Positions 1 to 10,567 of a DNA stretch of 64,000 bases are shown here, one piece after another. A model generated the notes under the pieces. It did no database searches. It saw only the letters and a list, made by a program, of their open reading frames with translations, and was not told where the DNA came from. A program made the translations under genes and the position numbers. This stretch comes from Mycocentrospora acerina (taxonomy: Eukaryota; Ascomycota; Dothideomycetes; Pleosporales). Numbering within the stretch: the stretch's first letter is position 1; each line of letters begins with the position of its first letter. The stretch is taken from NCBI GenBank assembly GCA_022701365.1, contig JAKUHH010000389.1, positions 682,001 to 746,000 of the forward strand, given 5' to 3'.

Positions 1-736
1 AAGAGATTCCCGTGTATAATTCTACTTGGTTTGTGTCAGCCAAGAACTATCCCACCAGATCTGTACTACCAAAAGAAGTTTAGTGATCCTGAATAGAATC
101 ACCAAGGATTATATGGTTGAATATCATTAGAGTTCGATTAATCTGATAATTATTCGAACATTAAATTGTTTGATGTCTTCTATATCAATTCAATCTGACG
201 TTGTGCTAATTCTTTTTGTCATGCCTTCTGTAGTATTAATAAAACAAAACGTTATTCAGTACTCAGATTCTCGAATTCTTGTTAGATTAGAACGATTAAA
301 ATCTTAGCGTAAGTATAGATGTGTGTCTGACATGTGTGAAGTCTGTAAGAATAGACTTCAGGGTTTAATCAGCGCAAGCAAAAGATTTCGTTCCTGAGCT
401 CAGATTACGATTTTTTCAAGCTTGAGCGCACTTTACAAAATGATACCGTAACTGACGAAATTTATAATATCACGCTCATTCATCGTTTATCGTCGGCAGT
501 ACGAAGTTTGAACTAACAGGAATCTTGATATGTCAAGTGTTGATGATAAGATGTTTGAACTGACCACTAGTTTTCTTCAGAGTAGTCGAGATAGACTGAA
601 GAGCCGTATTTTATCGCTCATGGCCATGTCACAAACTGTGGGAGACGAGGTAGAAAGGCTGGCCAATCTCCCAGATCCATTCCATCAATATCGCAGCCAC
701 CAATCTTTACATAAATTAGCCATCAGTCGCATAGAT
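1..736. other. AT-rich intergenic DNA at the left edge
   Basis: I see no gene here. A 70-codon plus-strand frame at 530-742 runs over the 3' end of the minus-strand regulator that follows and has no recognisable domain. The stretch is AT-rich and would hold the 3' flank of that regulator. Confidence 0.5.
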
Positions 737-3505
737 TTATAAGCAGTCACCTACATCAAAATTTGAACTTGCAAATTCTTCCTGTGCATGTAAGCTGAGC
801 TCCGCGACTGGAGCAGGGTTGCTCATCTCTCGCTCTTGAAGGTCTTTGTCCGAAGCCTTTGAGACCGCTTGCCTAGCCCATTGTGCAAGATTCTGAACGA
901 GAGTAAACGAGAATATCGAGTTGGTGGCGTAGTCCAGGTATGCGAAATAGCCAGCAGCCATATCGATGACGCCCATGTCCTTCGGCGTTGACCCCGTTGC
1001 CGATGTTTTCAATATCGAAATGAATGTATTGATCATTCCGAGTAGAGGGTAATAAAAAACAAGCCTGTATAGAGAAGTCATTTCAAAGAGGACTCATTGA
1101 TGAAGCATGATCAACTTACCACACAGGAGCACTAGCGTCTACGGATATAGAGCGAGTAGCTACAACAAGGTTTTTTGCTGCTTCAGTAAGAGCCTTGTCG
1201 CTGAAAGTAACCTGATCTCTCACAACGCTATCCTGATGAAATGATTCATCTGGGCTCAAGTTCCAGGGATGACCAAAGATTGAATGAATGGCAGCCATGT
1301 TGCCGTGATAAGAGAGATGAAGGTGCATCAGGTGTTCAGCACGAACACCCTGTGGTAATAGCTCAAATTTGAGAGGAAATTCAGGTTTGAAGATCGCAGG
1401 AAGATCCTTGTGCCATGCTCTTAAGCTTGCGTCGAAGCCTTTTACCAGCTTAATTTTCTCGACAGAAGATCGCTCTCTAGCTTTTACAGTTGTTAAACTC
1501 TTCGCAATTGCGGAAGATATCATGGCTTGCTTGACGTTCTGCTTGAAATACTCCACAAAGTTCAGGTTCGCGTCTGGTGCCCAAGTAGGTAACTCGCAAC
1601 TGATATCTTCGTCATCAATGACCTAAGAGCAGAGTTAGCCTGGCCAAAGAAGGGACATTTAAAAATCTCACATACCGATGGACGTCCGGAACGCAGTGCA
1701 AGATGTTTTTCGAAACAGTAAATGGTCCAGAATATCCAACTCCGCCTTTGTGAATCCTCAAATGTCACCTTTGACGAGGTTGGTCGTAAATGAAGGCCCC
1801 TTGCATGTGCCAGCCGTAATGCGCAGCTAATAAGCATGTACTCAAGTTTCATGTTACCGGCACCTTCAGTGAACAAAGCCTGTTATGTTAATCACAAGAC
1901 TCTTTCGATGGAACCTGGAGCTAACATACCATAGCCGTAAGCGCTTGAATTGCGATGAGCCCGCTTGTTCCATGTAAAAGCTCAGCTTCGACTGATAGAG
2001 CATTCTCAATGTATCCCCGTGATCGAACCTGAGCCTCAGCCCAGGTGCGAGATTTGAAACTTGTAATCCGACATCCGCTGGCGAAGACAACATTCCGCAA
2101 TGCGTACCACCCTGGATCGTTCTTAGATGATTGGTTTTGGTAGTATATTCAAAGTCGCATCTCGAAGTCTGACTGATTAATGATGTAACAAGTTGCTTCG
2201 AGACACTCTTCAAAATAAGCTAATATCGAAGTTGTTAGTCATACTATTGTAGCAGCTGTACTACGACCTACCCTTTGTATAAAGCCACGCGATTTCTTTT
2301 GATGGCTCAGGCATTCTATCCTTGCAAACCCCTCCACGCAACTTTAGCTTCCGGCTGATAATCGAGACAAACGATGTAGCACAGGTCGCATAATCGGAAT
2401 CGCCGATACGAGATGCTATCCAACTGACTCCCGGATCAGCGCAGATTGCGAGAAAAGAATTTGGGCCTGTCAGATGTTAATTTTTTTAACAGTATCTGAG
2501 CTCCTATGGTTTCTAGCAAGTACTGCTGAGATCCATAAAACGAAAAACCTACCATGATGCTCGTCTCTGCTAAGCTATACATTTAATCAGTACATATAAG
2601 GTAGCTTACGTGGGTCGGACTGTCGTACTGGCTCTGCGCCAAGCTGATCAGGTTCTTGGTCTGGCTTGGAAATAATTTCATTTGTAGGCAAAGGGGAACA
2701 ATAAACGTTAGTGCTTATCAACCTATTAGCTTGAGAATTCGAACTTCCAGCATTTGTTACTGATAGTGTGTGATGAGCAGCACTGCTCCTTACTTCGCGT
2801 CTGACGTTGGAAGTCCTAAAGCACGAAAAGTTGGGTACGGACTGCGAATTAAGATCCAAGCCAAGAGGTGGAGCCTGCCTGTCAACTGGGCTCATAACTG
2901 TGAATGGGCTCTCAACACGCTGACAGTTGTCATGGTATGCAACATAGTCATGACCAACTATTGCATCACCAGAGACTTGCTCGCCATAGCAGCCGCCCCG
3001 TTCCACAGAAGTCTGTGGCAAGTCTACAGCTTGCAGGAGCACGCCCGGCCGAGAGCGATCAAGAGTTGCTGCAGAAGCTACTGGAAGATTGGGTTTTTCG
3101 ATGAGACCTGCAATTTGTAGTAGATGCTGGGCATCATCGAGGCGTCTTTGGAGGTCCTGCGTCTTACCTTTGGTTGTTCCACGATACCGTCTGGTAGCCC
3201 GGGAGTAGTGACAATCAACTCCGTGGCTCTTCCCATCGTTTGTATCAGGTGATTGGTTCTGAAAAATATTTGGTGAATTCGAACTTACGGCGCAGCTTGC
3301 ACATGATTGGGTTCCATCACCTATAAAAACCCCATGAGTCTAACGAGTTGTGCCAGTTAGGAACAAGAGCGTTACACTTGATTTTCTTTACGCGACACCT
3401 GTCACATGCAACGGCAGACTTGCGAACCCCCTCGCGGTCTCGCGCACGGCTGTGGCGGGCTCTACTACCCGGCTCGTCTCCAGTAGGCAGCAGGCTTGAA
3501 AGCAT
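737..3505 (-). pseudogene. Zn2Cys6 fungal-specific transcription factor with an in-frame TGA
   Basis: This is a xylanolytic-activator type regulator on the minus strand. Proposed exons are 3376-3505, 3289-3320, 2610-3258, 2272-2466, 1930-2219, 1676-1879, 1120-1622 and 737-1064; all junctions are in phase and give about 776 codons. The Zn2Cys6 cluster begins at residue 34 (CDRCRVKKIKC, completed across an intron by DGTQSCASC), and a short coiled-coil linker follows. The middle carries the fungal_trans domain with the hallmarks ALRLAHARGLHL, RRSWIFWTIYCFEK and GRPSVIDDEDIS, and the C-terminus is the usual helical region. Codon 359 is TGA (2149-2151), inside the N-terminal part of the fungal_trans domain, and the frame continues with good family similarity on both sides. 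I see no consensus intron that would remove it, so the gene is probably broken or needs readthrough. It is divergent from a second regulator 230 bp away. The exon 3/4 junction is the least certain; a tiny extra exon near 2553-2566 is possible. Confidence 0.75.
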
Positions 3506-3735
3506 TCTAGGAGAGATAAGGTGCGTTCAATCGCTGTCTCGGGTGTGCTCCGCAAAAAGATTGTATGTAAGGCCCTAGAGGTAGTGGATCAGTGGGGTAG
3601 GACTATGCCGAAAAGGGTTGTGCTAAAAAGCCTCACATCCACTTTGGGCAATGCTGCGACGGTCTTTCCGGGCCTTCCGTCTTACTTCAAATATAAGATT
3701 CTTTGGTCATCCAAGTTGTGCCGAATCTACCGAAC
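3506..3735. promoter_or_regulatory. Shared promoter of two divergent Zn2Cys6 regulators
   Basis: Only 230 bp separate the ATG at 3505 (minus) from the ATG at 3736 (plus), so both regulators must draw on this segment. It is more GC-rich than its surroundings. I could not define a specific operator by eye. Confidence 0.5.
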
Positions 3736-5442
3736 ATGCCGCAAAAACGTGCAGTTCACGCTTGCGAGTACTGTCACAGCCACAAAGTCCGCTGCGATGT
3801 TGAACTAACAAGAGTGCCTTGTTCGAGATGCACAGCCCTTGGAAAGCCATGCAAAGTTCGGGCTAGGAAGAAGTATAGGTGAGTTTGGTTGAACAATCTT
3901 ACTACTTATGTGACTTACTTTTGGTCTTCTTGCAGCGCCAGGTTGAAAGCGGTACGTACCAACAACTCAAGGTCTGACGCCGACGTCTACAGATTGACCG
4001 TCACCCCGCCATCATGCTCCAGTGAGGATCCGACCAAGATCATTGCAGCTGCCATTTCAAAGCCAAACCCACGTACTACGCCCATATTCATTGGAGAGGG
4101 TGGATATGGCGCAATCATCGATGCAACCGTTAAAACATCTGATCGCCACTTTCATATGCCTGCAGCAGCCGAAAAAGCACTTGCTGTGGAAGATCTTGAA
4201 TACTTGAAGATAAAAGGGTGTTTCACGCTACCTGTCGAAAGCAAAGAATTGTTTGAAGCCTATTTCAGGTTTGTACACCCATCATTCCCAGTCATTGATG
4301 GTCCTTCCGTCTTGCAACAATACCATGACAGAGGTCTTCAAGGAATCAACCTGCTGCTACTTTGGAGCATGTTCTCTATAAGCGCTAGTTACATTCCATC
4401 GTTACAACGAAGAGTATGCAAAGAGTCGTATGCTTACCGCGCCAAGTTGCTCTTCGACCTCAGCCAGGAACTCGACAAGATAGTGCTCATACAGTCCGCT
4501 CTGCTCCTCAGCTTCTGGTTCAAGGATACCGAAGACGTCAAGCAGTCGTGGTATTGGACAAGCATAGCATTTGGTATCGCACAGACGCTTGGACTTCACC
4601 GTGAGGTCAGACCAGCCCGTTCACAAATTGCTGCTCAGCAGCGCGCTTCGTGGCGCAATATTTGGCAGTGCTGCATGATTCGTGATGTCTGGCTTGCTTT
4701 CAGTATGGGCAGGCCGCTCCGCATCAATGCGGCTGATTGCGACTGCTCCGTTCCGGAAGATGCGGATATGCAGTTTGCAGGTATGGCGATACATGACAAG
4801 GTCCTATACTCTCCTAGTGAAGCATTCGGAGTCGCCAAGATGTGGAATTGTTTGATTGCTACGAGTCGAATCTTACGCGACATCATGACCACGAAAGCAC
4901 TTTCGCCTTCGCAGGTTGAGTTTTTAGCAGTTTTTTCGAGTGTCCAAGATATTGAAAAATCATCACCTTTGCTCACACATGTTCATCTACACTTGATGCT
5001 TCACGAACACGCAGCACTTGCCGCACTAGCTCATGCCAATGGATCAGTGAAAGATCGCGAAAATGCCGCTGAGGGCACCATCGCCGTAAATCAATATTTC
5101 CTTAGCAATACGTCTACCGTATTTGCGGCGCCGATTGTCATTCCACTTGTGGTTCCAGCCATGACCACTTATTTAGAGATCGCCTTGTCGGGAGACCTAG
5201 AGCACAAAGAGTTGGCGGAACAAAATATCCACACTTGCTTTCGTTTTCTATCCGCCATTGAAGATAACTATCCCGCTGCATCAATTGTGAAAGGTATCCT
5301 TACTACAGCACAAGAGGCAATCATTATGAGAGGAGCAGATGGGCGAGATAGAGACGAGTGGCATTTCTCTTCTCTAGACCAGATTTCGCTGGCTCAAGAT
5401 CTCAGCGTGCTTAAAAGCCTTCAGGGTGATGTGGGATTTTAA
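3736..5442 (+). CDS. Zn2Cys6 fungal-specific transcription factor
   Basis: Two exons, 3736-3878 and 3936-5442, give a 549-residue protein. The short first exon encodes a complete Zn2Cys6 cluster at residues 10-39 (CEYCHSHKVRC, then PCSRCTALGKPC) followed by basic residues. A 57-nt intron with GTGAGT and TTGCAG ends separates it from the long exon. The fungal_trans (middle homology) domain spans roughly residues 170-420, with FEAYFRFVHPSFPVIDG at its start, SWYWTSIAFGIAQTLGLHRE, then RASWRNIWQCCMIRDVWLAFSMGRP and DCDCSVPEDAD. This pattern is that of the cutinase-transcription-factor/CTF1-like group of nuclear DNA-binding regulators; the target genes are unknown. It reads divergently from the preceding regulator and in the same direction as the alpha-hydroxy-acid oxidase 319 bp downstream, which is a candidate target by position only. 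The frame is intact. Confidence 0.9.
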
Positions 5443-5760
5443 GTTTAGTAACTTAGATTTCTTCTCTAATCAATACAAGCTAGTCTTTGTTCCAAAAATT
5501 TAATTCTCTACGACGTTGTTTACGAGTTGCGTCGTCATTCAGGCTGCAGTAAGCACTGATCCATGCGTGTGACTAATTGCAACACTTTCGGCATATTCGG
5601 TAACTTGGGCTTCTACTGCATCAACCTTAGCGCTTAGGGTCATCCGTAGCGATGCTAGAAAACTTTTAACTGCATGTTACTGGCAGATGAAGGCATATAA
5701 ATCGTTCAATATCGCTGTTTATTAGGATTTACCTCACAGACCTCACCTTACCACCTTGTC
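5443..5760. promoter_or_regulatory. Intergenic region and promoter of the oxidase gene
   Basis: It holds the 3' flank of the regulator and the promoter of the FMN oxidase. A TATAAAT element lies at 5696-5702, about 60 bp upstream of the oxidase ATG at 5761, and a CT-rich tract (CTCACAGACCTCACCTTACC) leads into the start codon. Confidence 0.45.
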
Positions 5761-7242
5761 ATGAAGCCTCATAGTCTCCTCACTTGCGGTGCTGTATTCA
5801 GCATATTTCCAATCTCAATCGATGCGCAGTCTGCACAGGAGCTGATCGAATCTGTTCTTAACCCTGGTTCTGGATTGCAACGCTACTCGTCGTACTCATC
5901 GGAGATCTATTTCAACTACGCACTGTATAACCAGACGCCAATCGCTTCCACAAACTATGACAGACTCGAAGCATCTGCTAAGGCACGCTTGCCAATTGCG
6001 GCTTACAATTATGCGGCTGGGGGAGCAGAACTAGAGAAGACAGTCAACGCGAATAGGGAGTCTTTCGATCATGTGAGCCACTCCCAGTACTCGTAAAATC
6101 ACAATACCCTAATGCTAAATCGGCTCTGTTAGTGGCGTATCTTGCCCCGAGTAATGCGTCCAGTTCTTCCTTTCCGCAATCTTAGCACTGTGATCTTCAA
6201 CCGCACCCTCCCGGCCCCCATAGTCATGGCTCCCGTCGGTGTTCAAACCCTTTTCCACCCCAACGGCGAGCGTGCCACTTCCAAAGTATTCGGTGAGCTC
6301 GGTCTCCCTTATACAATGAGCACAGCGAGTAGCACTGGTTTTGTCGACGTTGCTGCCTCAAATGGTGCCGCAAATCCGCGCTGGTACCAACTCTATTGGC
6401 CTTCCGATGATGACCTCACACGGTCCTATCTCGATACTGCGAAAAGAAATGGCTACGAAGTACTCGTTGTAACAGTGGATACTTGGGATCTTGGTTGGCG
6501 CTCCCGTGATCTAGACAGTGGATTCTTTCCCTTCATCAAAGGCGTAGGCGTTCAAATTGGCCTTGAAGATCCAGTCGCGCATGAGAAGCTCGGATTCAAC
6601 CCTCTTAACGCAAATGCAACGGCTGAGCAGAAACAAATGGCTGCGTTATATCACACCATCACGACATCGCGAGGCATCAGTCCGGTATGGGAGAATGTAT
6701 CGAAGTTAAGGGAGATGTGGGGTGAGAAGCCGATTCTGTTGAAAGGCGTGCAGAGTGCGGAGGATGCGGAGCTGGCATTGAAGTGGGGATTGGATGGGGT
6801 GATCGTTAGTAATTTAAGTAAGGTACGGAAACTTCTTTGTTGCTTGTAAGCTAATTTTGTGTAGCATGGTGGAAGACAACTTGATGGCGCTGTTGGTTCG
6901 CTCGATTCCCTTCCTGAAATTGTCAAGGCGGTCAAGGGGAAGTTGACTATTGGCTTTGACGGCGGTATACGCTCGGGTGCTGATGTGTACGTTCCAGCAT
7001 TCACCTTTTTCTCTGAGTATTGTGTGACTGACAATACGGATAGTTTTAAAGCCATTGCCCTTGGTGCTGACTTCGTCCAGCTCGGGCGCCCGATTCTCTG
7101 GGGCCTAGCACACGATGGTGAGACAGGTGTCCGACATGTACTAAAGAGTATCCTTGCAGAGTTTGAGATCACAGTTGGGTTAGCTGGGTGCACGAGTCTC
7201 AAGGATGTAAAGAAGGATCTTCTGGTGGAGACTAAACAATAG
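5761..7242 (+). CDS. Secreted FMN-dependent alpha-hydroxy-acid oxidase (lactate/glycolate oxidase family)
   Basis: Four exons (5761-6072, 6133-6822, 6865-6986, 7044-7242) give 440 residues. The first ~22 residues look like a signal peptide (ends ISIDAQS), so the enzyme would enter the secretory route. The rest is the (beta/alpha)8 FMN barrel that oxidises 2-hydroxy acids: AAYNYAAGGAELEKT near residue 80, the FMN-binding MAPVGVQ and TMSTASSTG segments, RWYQLYWPSD, LVVTVDTWDLGWRSRD, ILLKGVQSAEDAELAL with the FMN-binding Lys, then the catalytic HGGRQLDG, GFDGGIRSGADV and LGADFVQLGRP. Usual family members read SNHGGRQ. Here the only frame-compatible splice I find inserts three residues (LSK, about 332-334) between SN and HGGRQ. 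That could affect activity, or it may mean the donor is non-canonical. By family the product would be a 2-oxo acid plus hydrogen peroxide; substrate unknown. Confidence 0.88.
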
Positions 7243-8560
7243 AGGCCGAGAATTTTAAATCATTCGGTAAACCTGTGGAACTTCGAGACAAATTAATTAC
7301 ATGTCACTTTTTGTAATTGTATTTCTGGTTTTTCAATTTTATTTACTTTATAAGATCTCCTACTTTCCATGATCTCCTCAATCTTGGAGACTACTTATAC
7401 GAACATCTCGTTGTTTTATATATCGCTTCCGGAATTTGAAAAGGGGATGTTTGTTTTAATCATATTAGTTGCACGTTGGAGAGTGACAATGCTTGAATGC
7501 GAATGGGAGAACTAACGGAAAAAAGTTGGCTCAATCTGCCGTCATCAACGCGTGGTTCAGCTTTCCATCATGTACAGCCTTGCTTACACCGCTCGATCTT
7601 CTCGAGGTGAATGTTCCTAAGAGATAAGGACGAATGGAAATTCATCGTAGAAAGTATCAAAACATTATATATATATCATAAAATAAACTCATCGACCATA
7701 ATAAATATCTCTTTAAGAGTCACTGAAGTAAATTTTCGCAGGAAAACTATCAGGACAGCCGAGAAATCAAACTTTGATTTGAATTTTGGACTTAATATTA
7801 TGTTTGCCGAAACAAAGTATTTGTATCTACGAAAAGTGGTTCTGAACGTATATAAAGTAGAGGTAGCGATTATCAGGATTGGTTATAAACATTCTATAAA
7901 TGGTACATTAAATATTTAAGTTAGATTTAAATTCACTAATCTTTTTTTTCACATTCTATAATATCAATCCCAATTTTAATTTGCTCACCATAGTAAGCAA
8001 CTGCTTGATTGGTGATTTAAATTTCCAGAGACTTATCCCTACAGCTGACCATTCTAGCCGTAAGATTCAACCAGTGCCTGTTGGTCTAAATCATTTATTC
8101 GTCCAAATTTTCTGTCCTGCTGCCACCTCTAACTGCTATTATGAGACAGATGAGCAACTTTTATATACACAATGATACATTTTCAATACGGGAAACTCTT
8201 CGCTCTTAATGGCTGTCAAATTCCAAATTACTTCTATAGCTCGCAATTTAAGCTGTCCCTCTTACACTTCGAGGCCATTTGTGTTGGGCCAACTTAGTTG
8301 GTTCTATCATCGCCTTGAGGAGGGTTTTGTGAGGTCTGAAACCAAGAGTTGCAAGACATATTCAGAATTGCAAGCTTCTAGAAATACCCTTCTATTCGAT
8401 TTACTCTGGTTACGCTATCGTCATCGCCGATACAAATATCTATAGTATATAGCAACATCAGTGAGAAATATGCTACCGCATATATCTTCACGATTGTCAC
8501 CCTACCAGTCGTTCATTCATTCAGCCATTACCTAAAAACTACTTCATACGCGGAGTGCAG
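7243..8560. other. AT-rich intergenic DNA between two convergent genes
   Basis: I find no supported gene. Short plus-strand frames at 7611-7919, 7981-8175 and 8209-8445 use AT-rich codons and show no domain. The segment contains both 3' flanks of the convergent oxidase and hemerythrin-like genes. Confidence 0.5.
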
Positions 8561-9428
8561 TCAAGACGCAATGCTTTCATTTTTGAATACCAATTCTCTA
8601 GGATCCCTCCAGATAGTGCAGGGATTGAATCGCCAAGCGCCACGATGTCGCCTGGCAAATAGGTAGTGAATAACGTAAGGTACAAAGAATGGTACAGATG
8701 GGAAGTCGTGTATGCCGCCTTCGAAACCCCTGTCTGCAGTTCCAAATACGAGAGGAGCTATTCGATGCTACGAGAAAGTTAGTAACGTTGATAAAATCGC
8801 TTTATCGTCGAAGTCAGTCTGACATTGTCTGTAGCCATCAAAGCTTTTTCGAAATCTTGATAAGCCTTCCGAATACGCCCGCTCTCGTAAATTTCGAGTG
8901 CCCGCAGAGTCTCGATCTCGTCGTGCAAGTGTTTAGTTAACGGTTCGGCGAAAGCTTCGATAAGGCTCCTAATCTTCCGCCCATCAAAGTCTTCGGGACG
9001 GCAGTTCAGAGAGTACTCCTGAAACAAATCAAACCCAGGAGTGAATTCTCGGTGTTGCTCAATATTGTGTTCCATGATTCCTTTGCGACCTGATATCAGC
9101 TCTATGCTCGGGAAGAAAATTGACTCTTCAGCTTCATGGTGGTGGTGCATGGATTCACACCAGCATTGGCAATATGTCAGAAAGTCTCGAACCACGTCCA
9201 GGTCTTCATGCGGTATGCGTGTCGTTTGAAGGTATATGGAGTTCAACCCTCGAAGGATGCCATTGTGGGCAAGTGCCATCTGCGTTGCGACATAATATGC
9301 TGCATGTGAGAGCTATGAAGGCAAATTAGATGGTGGCAAATCTCGGCAAAGAAATTAAAACTTACATCTTTTGAGAACGAGGTTGTGGGAATGAGCGAAT
9401 ACGGCTTATCGGCCCACTGAGTAGACAT
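8561..9428 (-). CDS. Hemerythrin-like (HHE cation-binding) domain protein
   Basis: Exons are 9366-9428, 8824-9312 and 8561-8767, giving 252 residues. The protein is a four-helix hemerythrin/HHE-type fold. The likely di-iron ligands are in LAHNGILRGLN (His), SMHHHHEAEESIFFPSIE (His and Glu), MEHNIEQHREF (His pair) and LTKHLHDEIETL (His/Glu). The C-terminal exon carries a stretch conserved in fungal members of this group, PLVFGTADRGFEGG through FFVPYVIHYLFARRHRGAWRF. The first intron has GTAAGT and CATAG ends. The last has a weaker GTCAGA donor, but a perfect CTAAC branch point and TCGTAG acceptor restore the conserved frame. The fungal family is often called hemerythrin-like but is biochemically little studied; oxygen, NO or metal handling is an inference. 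It is divergent from the epimerase-like gene, 268 bp away. Confidence 0.85.
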
Positions 9429-9696
9429 ACTAAGGTCTCCTAACTGATGCCATTATTACAGAAATTGGGATTAGAGGCACATATACTGAGCGCGGCACAA
9501 CTTGATTCCGGCTCGGTGATTAGTTCTTTAATGTCGAGTGCTGACAGTTGTTATTGCTGACTGCGGGGCAACTCGAATCCGGCTTATGGTAGCGATTGTC
9601 GCGCCACCAAAGCTATGTGCATATATATGCCAGCTTCACTTAGACCAATATTTTTCATCTCTATCATAATAACTAGTACATTTACAAACGACAACC
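9429..9696. promoter_or_regulatory. Bidirectional promoter of the hemerythrin-like and epimerase-like genes
   Basis: This 268-bp gap separates the two divergent start codons. It contains the palindrome GCATATATATGC near 9619-9630, a TATA-like element about 70 bp upstream of the plus-strand ATG at 9697. Two related copies of a CGGCAC/GGGGCAAC-TTGATTCCGGCT-type segment occur at about 9493-9513 and 9565-9584, possible binding-site repeats. Confidence 0.4.
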
Positions 9697-10567
9697 ATGA
9701 AAGTTCTTCTCACTGGAGCAACCGGTAACCTGGGTGTTCGCCTTATCCCAGCCCTTCTCGCACATGGCCACAACGTTTTCGCTTTCGTCCGGTCCCCGAA
9801 AAAACTTGAATCTTGTCTTCCAATTTCTTTGTACCGAAAAATAGTCGTTTTTCAGGGCGATGCTACTGATCAGTTCTCTATCAAGAAAGCCATCCTGGAT
9901 GCCAACTGCGATGCTGTAATCAATACTGCCGGCGTAGCGGCCTTACCTCCTTGGGCTAAAAGTAATCTGCCTGAAATATTTCGCGAGGTTTTATTTGCTG
10001 TAAAAGAAGCGGGGTTGGAAAGGAAGAAACCGCTAAGAGTTTGGTTTTTAGCTGGCATGGGAGTGTTATCCTTCCCCGGACTGAACTCAATGCTTTCAGA
10101 CTAGTAAGCACATTTACCCCAACATACGCACCTGATGCACATCATATGCAACTATGATGCGTAGAGAAGCTCAAATCTTCATCCACTGTTCAATGCTAAG
10201 AGCCTCTAGTGTTCCCATTTACCTCGAACACCGCCAAAACTTCCACCTTCTCAAATCTCTCCCACCAAACATGCTCGACTGGTCTATGCTTTGCCCGGGT
10301 ACTATGATCTCTGAGTCCTCAGACATTGCTGAACCTCCAAAAACTTCACATACCAAATTGATCGCAAATGCCACAACCCCACCACTGTGGAAAGATAGCT
10401 GGATAAAGCACATCCCCTTGATTGGGAGAACTCTTTTATGCGCCATTAATTTTGGTCGCTATGAAACGACGCTTGAACAGAATGCGGAATTCATCGCCAG
10501 TGATCTCAATAGTTACGAGAGCCGGTGGAGCGGAATGACAGTAGGAGTCATTGATAGCTCAAGATAA
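9697..10567 (+). CDS. NAD(P)-dependent epimerase/dehydratase-like (extended SDR, NAD(P)-binding) protein
   Basis: Two exons, 9697-10103 and 10210-10567, give 254 residues. The N-terminus is a Rossmann fold with the dinucleotide motif TGATGNLG at residues 7-14, then VVFQGDATD and VINTAGVA strands typical of the NmrA/YwnB-like atypical SDR group. The second exon gives EHRQNFHLLKSLPPNMLDWSML and the conserved CPG turn, then a short C-terminal lobe. I chose the acceptor CCTCTAG at 10209 because it alone continues the family sequence (SDY-VPIYLEHRQN). Nearer AG sites give an immediate stop or the wrong frame. Substrate is unknown. It shares a short promoter with the hemerythrin-like gene, suggesting co-regulation. 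Confidence 0.85.

Noticed and set aside
3521..3808. 95-codon plus-strand frame between the two regulators
   Set aside because: It overlaps the zinc-cluster exon of the plus-strand regulator in another frame and has no domain.
6651..7202. 183-codon minus-strand frame
   Set aside because: Antisense shadow of the alpha-hydroxy-acid oxidase.
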